NCBI RefSeq assembly: GCF_003261635.1
Contig: NZ_QFXK01000034.1
Coordinates: 1 to 64,000, forward strand
Direction: 5' to 3'
Length of the DNA stretch: 64,000 bases
DNA from: Kribbella monticola
GTDB taxonomy: Bacteria; Actinomycetota; Actinomycetes; Propionibacteriales; Kribbellaceae
Both the position numbers and the translations under genes were made by a program. Every line of letters begins with the position of its first letter. The stretch's first letter is position 1. A model generated the notes under the pieces. That model had not been told where the DNA came from. It saw only the letters and a list, made by a program, of their open reading frames with translations, and searched no databases. Below, one piece after another: positions 59,931 to 64,000 of this stretch.

Positions 59931-60104
59931 GAGCAGGCGCCCGCTCCGCCCCGAGCCAACCGTCCACTCGCAGCAACCACGCCGTACCGCGCGACCAGGC
60001 ACCCGCCAACCCCCAGCCCACCATCCGCCCACGCCGTACGAGGTGAGCAGACGCCCGTCGGCCGTGAGCTCGTCATCCGCTCGTGGGCACCACGCCGTAC
60101 GTCG
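59931..60104. repeat. Imperfect direct repeat between uppS and the LLM gene
   Basis: A ~60-bp unit beginning GAGCAGGCGCCCG (59931) is repeated from 60045 (GAGCAGACGCCCG). Both units end in CCACGCCGTAC, which recurs once more between them (about 60028). No gene is visible in 59858-60119. Confidence 0.55.
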
Positions 60105-60117
60105 TGGGGTGGCGTGG
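60090..60117 (-). terminator. Hairpin just past uppS
   Basis: CCACGCC (60090-60096) pairs with GGCGTGG (60111-60117) around a 14-nt loop, directly after the uppS stop on the minus strand. Confidence 0.5.
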
Positions 60118-60119
60118 GG

Positions 60120-60953
60120 TTAGGTGGTGGGGGCGACGGGGTTGGGGATGGCGCCGCCGTAGCGGCGGTCGCGTTGGGCGTAGAGCTCGATCGCGTGCCA
60201 GAGGTGGCGGCGGTCGAAGTCCGGCCAGAGGGTGTCGAGGAAGACCATCTCGGCGTACGCGAGCTGCCAGACCAGGAAGTTCGAGGTGCGCTGCTCGCCG
60301 GAGGAACGGACGAACAGGTCGACCTCGGGGATGTCGGGCGCGTACAGGTGTTTGGCGATCGTCTTCTCGGTGATCCGATCCGGGCTGAGCTTGCCGGCGG
60401 CAACTTCCTGGGCGATCGAGCGCATCGCGTCGGCGATCTCCGCCTGCCCGCCGTAGTTCACGCAGAACTGCAGCGTGATCGTGTCGTTGTTCTTGGTGCG
60501 CTCCTGCGCGTACTCGAGTTCGGAGATCACGCTCTTCCACAACCGCGGCCGCCGCCCGGACCACACCACGCGGACGCCCATCGCATCCAGTTCGTCGCGA
60601 CGCCGGTGGATCACCTCGCGGTTGAACCCCATCAGGAACCGCACCTCTTCGGGCGACCGGGCCCAGTTCTCGGTCGAGAACGCGTACACCGACAGGTACT
60701 TGACCCCGATCTCGATGCCACCCTTGATCACATCCAGCAACGAGGCCTCACCAGCCTTGTGCCCCTCGGTCCGCGGCAGGTTCCGCGCCTTCGCCCAGCG
60801 CCCGTTCCCGTCCATCACCACCGCCACATGTCGAGGCACCAACTCCGCCGGTACGGCGGGCGGCCTGGCCCCCGACGGATGCGCCTCCGGCGCAACCACC
60901 GCCCCCACCCGCTCCCCCACACCCCGACCACGACGACGACCCAACGGCGACAT
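60120..60953 (-). CDS. uppS: Polyprenyl diphosphate synthase
   Basis: This cis-prenyltransferase makes the lipid carrier for cell-wall synthesis. The 277-residue product has the signature VAVVMDGNGRWAKARN (D48), FSTENWARS, and the C-terminal LFVRSSGEQRTSNFLVWQLAYAE. ATG 60953 is preferred to ATG 60980 because GGGAGGA lies 9-10 nt before it. In many actinobacteria recO is directly upstream; here three exported-protein genes lie between. Confidence 0.94.
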   Translation of the reverse strand: MSPLGRRRGRGVGERVGAVVAPEAHPSGARPPAVPAELVPRHVAVVMDGNGRWAKARNLPRTEGHKAGEASLLDVIKGGIEIGVKYLSVYAFSTENWARSPEEVRFLMGFNREVIHRRRDELDAMGVRVVWSGRRPRLWKSVISELEYAQERTKNNDTITLQFCVNYGGQAEIADAMRSIAQEVAAGKLSPDRITEKTIAKHLYAPDIPEVDLFVRSSGEQRTSNFLVWQLAYAEMVFLDTLWPDFDRRHLWHAIELYAQRDRRYGGAIPNPVAPTT

Positions 60954-61077
60954 ACCCCGATCCTCCCTCATACCGCTCACCCACCAGCAAGCGGCCTGTG
61001 GAAAACTGCCGAACCGGAAACCCTTCGTATGGCAGCCTTATACCGTCCGTAACTCCACTCCCCGGGAGCCTCCTGCA

Positions 61078-61683
61078 ATGACCCGCCGCCCGCTGCAAGC
61101 AGCCGCCACCCTCAGCGCCCTCCTGATGCTGGCCGCCTGCACCGGCTCCCCCAAGGCAGGCCAACCCAACACCACCCCGCCCCCAACCACTCCCACCATC
61201 ACCCCATCCCCCACCCCCTCAACCCCCACCTGGACCCCAGAACAACAAGCCGCCATAACCGCCGCAAAGTCCCGCTACACAACAGCCCGCGCCGCGGTCG
61301 ACAAAGCGTTCGAAGATCCGGCCCACCTCAACCGGACAGCGTTGGAGAAGGTCGGAAACGGCGGGGAATGGATCATCACCGTCATTGATGACGCGAGATT
61401 TCAAACTCAAAACGGTTGGTATCAGACCGGCCAGGTGAAGATCTCCGGCACCCAGGTCGTATCGGTGAAGCTGGGGATCGAGCAGCCCGAGGTGCAGTTG
61501 ACCAACTGCATCGACAGCTCAGCAGTGGTCACCCGCTTCACCAAGACCAAGAAGCCAGTACCCATGGGGCCGGGCAACGGAGATCGACACAAGTTCTCCT
61601 CGCGTCTTGTCTATGCCCAGCCGAACTCAGGCGGACCGAAGATGTGGTTCTTGGTCGCCGAAAAGGGTGGCGGACCATGCTGA
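61078..61683 (+). CDS. Lipoprotein of unknown function
   Basis: The 201-residue protein has a lipobox (LMLAACTGS), a Thr/Pro-rich linker (about 28-52), and a domain with WTPEQQAAITAAKSRY, EKVGNGGEWI, GWYQTGQVKISG and a Cys near the end (GGGPC). I recall similar actinobacterial lipoproteins but no known role. ATG 61078 gives the signal sequence. Its end overlaps the next gene by 7 bp, so they are co-expressed. Confidence 0.75.
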   Translation: MTRRPLQAAATLSALLMLAACTGSPKAGQPNTTPPPTTPTITPSPTPSTPTWTPEQQAAITAAKSRYTTARAAVDKAFEDPAHLNRTALEKVGNGGEWIITVIDDARFQTQNGWYQTGQVKISGTQVVSVKLGIEQPEVQLTNCIDSSAVVTRFTKTKKPVPMGPGNGDRHKFSSRLVYAQPNSGGPKMWFLVAEKGGGPC

Positions 61684-62669
61684 GGTCGCTTTGGATCAGC
61701 GCCGCGTTAACGACTTCCCTGCTTCTGACATCCGTCAGCACAGCCGCTGCGGACGACAAGCCGCCGCCTCCCGGGCCAGGCTATGTCTGGGCCTGCAACG
61801 CGCGTATAGGTAAGTGCACGTGGATCGCCCAAGAACTCATCCACACCGCCGGGCCGGAACAAGGGCACCCCGCAAAGGCGGGGAGCAAGAAGGCAAAGCG
61901 GACTTGCCAACTGGGCGCTGTCGTACAGCCGTGCAGTGACCCCACTCTCGGCAATTGGTCGAATAGTCAGCAGTGCTACTTGCGGCGGGAGGAGCCGCAG
62001 CCGCCGTTTTCGGATGCTCGGTGGGAGGGGCATACGGAGGGGTCTGTTTGGGCGTGTGTTCGGGAGCAGGGGTTTGATCAGGGGCGGCATTTGGTGACCA
62101 AGTGGGTTTGGTTGCCTGGGGAGCCTGACACGGTGGTTACTGATCCGTTGACGTTGGCGTATCGGGCGGTGGCGGCTATGCAGTTGCGCGCGCCGGTGGT
62201 GAAAAGTGCGCCTGGGGTGGGGCAGATCGGGCTGGTGAACATGCCGGTGTGGTTGTGGGTGGAGAAGTCGGAGAACACCTGGGGGCCGATCAGCCGGGAT
62301 GCGAGTGTTCCGGGGTTGACCGTTACCGCGACTGCGCAGGTGAAGGCGGTGGACTGGAGTATGGGCGACGGGAAGACCGTACGGTGCGAGGGTGCTGGTA
62401 CGGCGTACCGGAAGTCGTTCGGGATCAAGCCGTCGCCTGATTGTGGGTATTTGTATCGGAAGACCTCGCGAGATCAGAACGGCTGCCAGTACAAGGTCGG
62501 TGCCACTGCCCGCTGGGACATCACCTGGCGGAGCACGCTCGGTGACACCGGTCAGCTCTCGATGACGCGAACCGGCGCCACGCAACTCCGCATCGGAGAG
62601 GCCGTTCCAGTGCTGGTCGATCCCGACGGTGATCAGGCGGCTGCTCCAAAGACACCAGCGGTCTGTTAG
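61677..62669 (+). CDS. Secreted protein of unknown function
   Basis: The 330-residue product has a signal peptide (about 1-25, ending STAAA) and a beta-rich body with ten cysteines. Notable parts are GYVWACNARIGKCTW, GQIGLVNMPVWLWVEKSENTWGP and KTVRCEGAGTAY. Related proteins in actinobacterial genomes are often mislabelled ATP/GTP-binding; no nucleotide motif is visible. It overlaps the lipoprotein gene and likely works with it on the surface. Confidence 0.75.
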   Translation: MLRSLWISAALTTSLLLTSVSTAAADDKPPPPGPGYVWACNARIGKCTWIAQELIHTAGPEQGHPAKAGSKKAKRTCQLGAVVQPCSDPTLGNWSNSQQCYLRREEPQPPFSDARWEGHTEGSVWACVREQGFDQGRHLVTKWVWLPGEPDTVVTDPLTLAYRAVAAMQLRAPVVKSAPGVGQIGLVNMPVWLWVEKSENTWGPISRDASVPGLTVTATAQVKAVDWSMGDGKTVRCEGAGTAYRKSFGIKPSPDCGYLYRKTSRDQNGCQYKVGATARWDITWRSTLGDTGQLSMTRTGATQLRIGEAVPVLVDPDGDQAAAPKTPAVC

Positions 62670-62732
62670 ACGCCGCTGTTCGAGCCAACATTGAACGGCC
62701 GTAGCACCTGGACATGCCGCTGCGCTTTGGAA

Positions 62733-63317
62733 TCAGCACCTTCCGGCTCTGCGGCTCTGCGGGAAGTTCGCCCTCCATTCGTCACGGGCGCGAACCATTT
62801 TCATTTCGTCGAGCAGCTGGGTCGGCGTCCCAGGTGGCCTGACCTTCTTGCCGTCAGTGGTCAAGGCGATGGCCTGTGAGGAATCCACACATGCTTGGAC
62901 CGTAATCTCATCGGCTCGACCGGAATTCTGCGGTGCGATCTTGAGCACCTTCGTCCACACAACCTTCTGCTTCCCCACGCTGTGCCACTTTTGCGCCTTG
63001 AACGTCGCGGCCTGGTTCAGCTCAGCACCGAGCATTGCGCCGCTTGCATATTTCCGGAGTTCCGATGTGTCGCGCCCGCCACTGGTGGCCATGACATCCG
63101 TTGCCTCGATGAAGTGCCGGTACGCCGAGACAGCGTCGGCGGCCGCTCCGGAGTCAGTTGAAGATGCTGAGGTTGCAATCGAGATCGCGGATGATGTGGA
63201 GGGTCGTGCGTGGGGCTCTCCCGACGGAGCGCCGTTGCAGCCCGTGATGAGGCTGGCGATGGCTATAGCACTTGTTGCGGCCACCGGAACTCTCCTGCTC
63301 ATTCCTCCCACAGACAC
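62733..63317 (-). CDS. Lipoprotein with NTF2-like domain (tentative)
   Basis: The 194-residue protein has a lipobox (SLITGCNG), a Ser-rich linker, and a domain with AVSAYRHFIEATDVM, TFKAQKWHSVGKQKVV and EITVQACVDSSQAIAL that recalls NTF2-like lipoproteins. The fold is tentative. The GTG at 63317 is used; GTG 63311 and ATG 63302 are alternatives. It lies 16 bp after recO on the same strand. Confidence 0.7.
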   Translation of the reverse strand: MSVGGMSRRVPVAATSAIAIASLITGCNGAPSGEPHARPSTSSAISIATSASSTDSGAAADAVSAYRHFIEATDVMATSGGRDTSELRKYASGAMLGAELNQAATFKAQKWHSVGKQKVVWTKVLKIAPQNSGRADEITVQACVDSSQAIALTTDGKKVRPPGTPTQLLDEMKMVRARDEWRANFPQSRRAGRC

Positions 63318-63333
63318 AGTCTCCCGTTGGCGG

Positions 63334-64000
63334 TTAACGGTCAGGGGTTAGGTCTAGGTGGGGGAGGGAGCGGAGGTTGCGGTCTAGGTGGTAGGCGACG
63401 AAGGCAGCTACGAGGGTGTTGGCTTCTCGGCGGGAGCGGGGGTCGGAGCGTTCGGCGATGGGCCAGTCGCCGGTGAGGAGGGCGGAGAGGAGGGTGAGGG
63501 TCGGTGGGGCCGGCATCGCGGAGGCTGGGGGGCGGCAGGTGGCGCAGACGACGCCGCCGGCGGCTGGGTTGAAGGCTCGGTGGGGGCCTTCCTCACCGCA
63601 CTTCGCGCAGTCGGCGAAAGACGGGGCGTAGCCCGAGATCGCCAAGGAGCGTAGGAGAAAGGAGTCGAGGACCAGGGCCGGTTCGCGTTCGCCGGTGGAG
63701 AGGGCGCGGAGGGCGCCGGCCAGCAGGAGGTGTTGCTGCGTGGCTGGTTCCTTCTCCTCGACGACGAGGCGGTCCGCGGTTTCGAGCAGGACCGTGCCGG
63801 TCGTGTAGCGCGCGTAGTCGCCGACGATGCCCTCGCCGTACGCCGAGATGGAGACGGCCTGGGTGACGACGTCGAGGGTTCGCCCGGTCGCGAGTTGCAG
63901 GTCGACGTGGCTGAACGGTTCGAGGCGCGCGCCGAAGCGGGACGACGTACGGCGTACGCCCTTCGCGACGGCCCGGATCTTGCCGTGCGTGCGGGTCAGG
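63334..64000 (-). CDS. recO: DNA repair protein RecO (5' end beyond window)
   Basis: RecO loads RecA on gaps with RecR. The visible ~221 residues include the end of the OB domain (LTRTHGKIRAVAKGVRR), the helical body and a zinc site (CAKCGEEG, CATCRPP) near the C-terminus. The start lies past 64000. It is separated from uppS by three exported-protein genes. Confidence 0.92.
   Translation of the reverse strand, partial: LTRTHGKIRAVAKGVRRTSSRFGARLEPFSHVDLQLATGRTLDVVTQAVSISAYGEGIVGDYARYTTGTVLLETADRLVVEEKEPATQQHLLLAGALRALSTGEREPALVLDSFLLRSLAISGYAPSFADCAKCGEEGPHRAFNPAAGGVVCATCRPPASAMPAPPTLTLLSALLTGDWPIAERSDPRSRREANTLVAAFVAYHLDRNLRSLPHLDLTPDR

Overview
The window is high-GC DNA with short intergenic gaps, many GTG starts and 1-4 bp stop/start overlaps, as expected of an actinobacterium. 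A mycothiol-dependent formaldehyde dehydrogenase, an F420-type LLM oxidoreductase, a Zur/Znu operon, a Ser/Thr protein kinase and many secreted carbohydrate-active or lipoprotein genes fit the Nocardioidaceae, with Kribbella my best guess. That assignment is inferred from gene content and codon style only; no rRNA or tRNA gene is visible.

Region by region: 1-3.4 kb holds a membrane protein and a histidine kinase/response regulator pair. 3.4-9.0 kb is a replication/transcription core on the minus strand (group 2 sigma factor, dnaG, a flavin reductase, dgt). 9.0-17.3 kb mixes a RibD-like protein, a secreted GH12 endoglucanase with a lectin domain and a CebR-like operator, a TetR/hydrolase divergent pair, an XRE-MurA fusion behind its own palindrome, an unusual four-repeat Phd/YefM-like protein, and small enzymes. 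17.3-25.5 kb has ppdK, a VWA/MoxR-type ATPase pair, a 475-bp element with 82-bp inverted ends, and a serine hydrolase. 25.5-29.6 kb holds a Clp-N/HTH protein, an apparently frameshifted Ser/Thr kinase, an HTH protein and three secreted proteins; two of these carry the same Cys-bounded SH3-like domain as the kinase exterior.

29.6-41.2 kb is housekeeping (mug, esterase/TetR, a stand-alone LigD-type polymerase, a 1112-aa alpha-solenoid protein, dusB, a DUF4333 lipoprotein, glyS). 41.2-45.4 kb is a secreted glucan module: GH16 laminarinase and a DUF1996 protein, translationally coupled and both with discoidin domains, divergent from a LacI regulator with three candidate operators. 45.5-51.5 kb has a solitary eboE, then a Zur-controlled zinc locus: a His-rich YibE/F protein divergent from znuA-znuC-znuB-zur across a Zur box. 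51.5-60 kb carries a MerR/aldo-keto reductase pair, mscR plus its MBL-fold partner, and an ABC exporter with a NarL-type two-component system whose kinase starts with a 24-bp tandem repeat. 60-64 kb has uppS and the 3' part of recO, separated by three exported-protein genes.

Non-coding structure is rich. There are strong hairpin terminators, a pair of ~100-bp dispersed elements with matching inverted ends (29.9 and 53.1 kb), a nested inverted-repeat block at 55.0 kb, a 40-42 bp tandem array at 29.6 kb and a compact 77-nt structured element at 16.4 kb.
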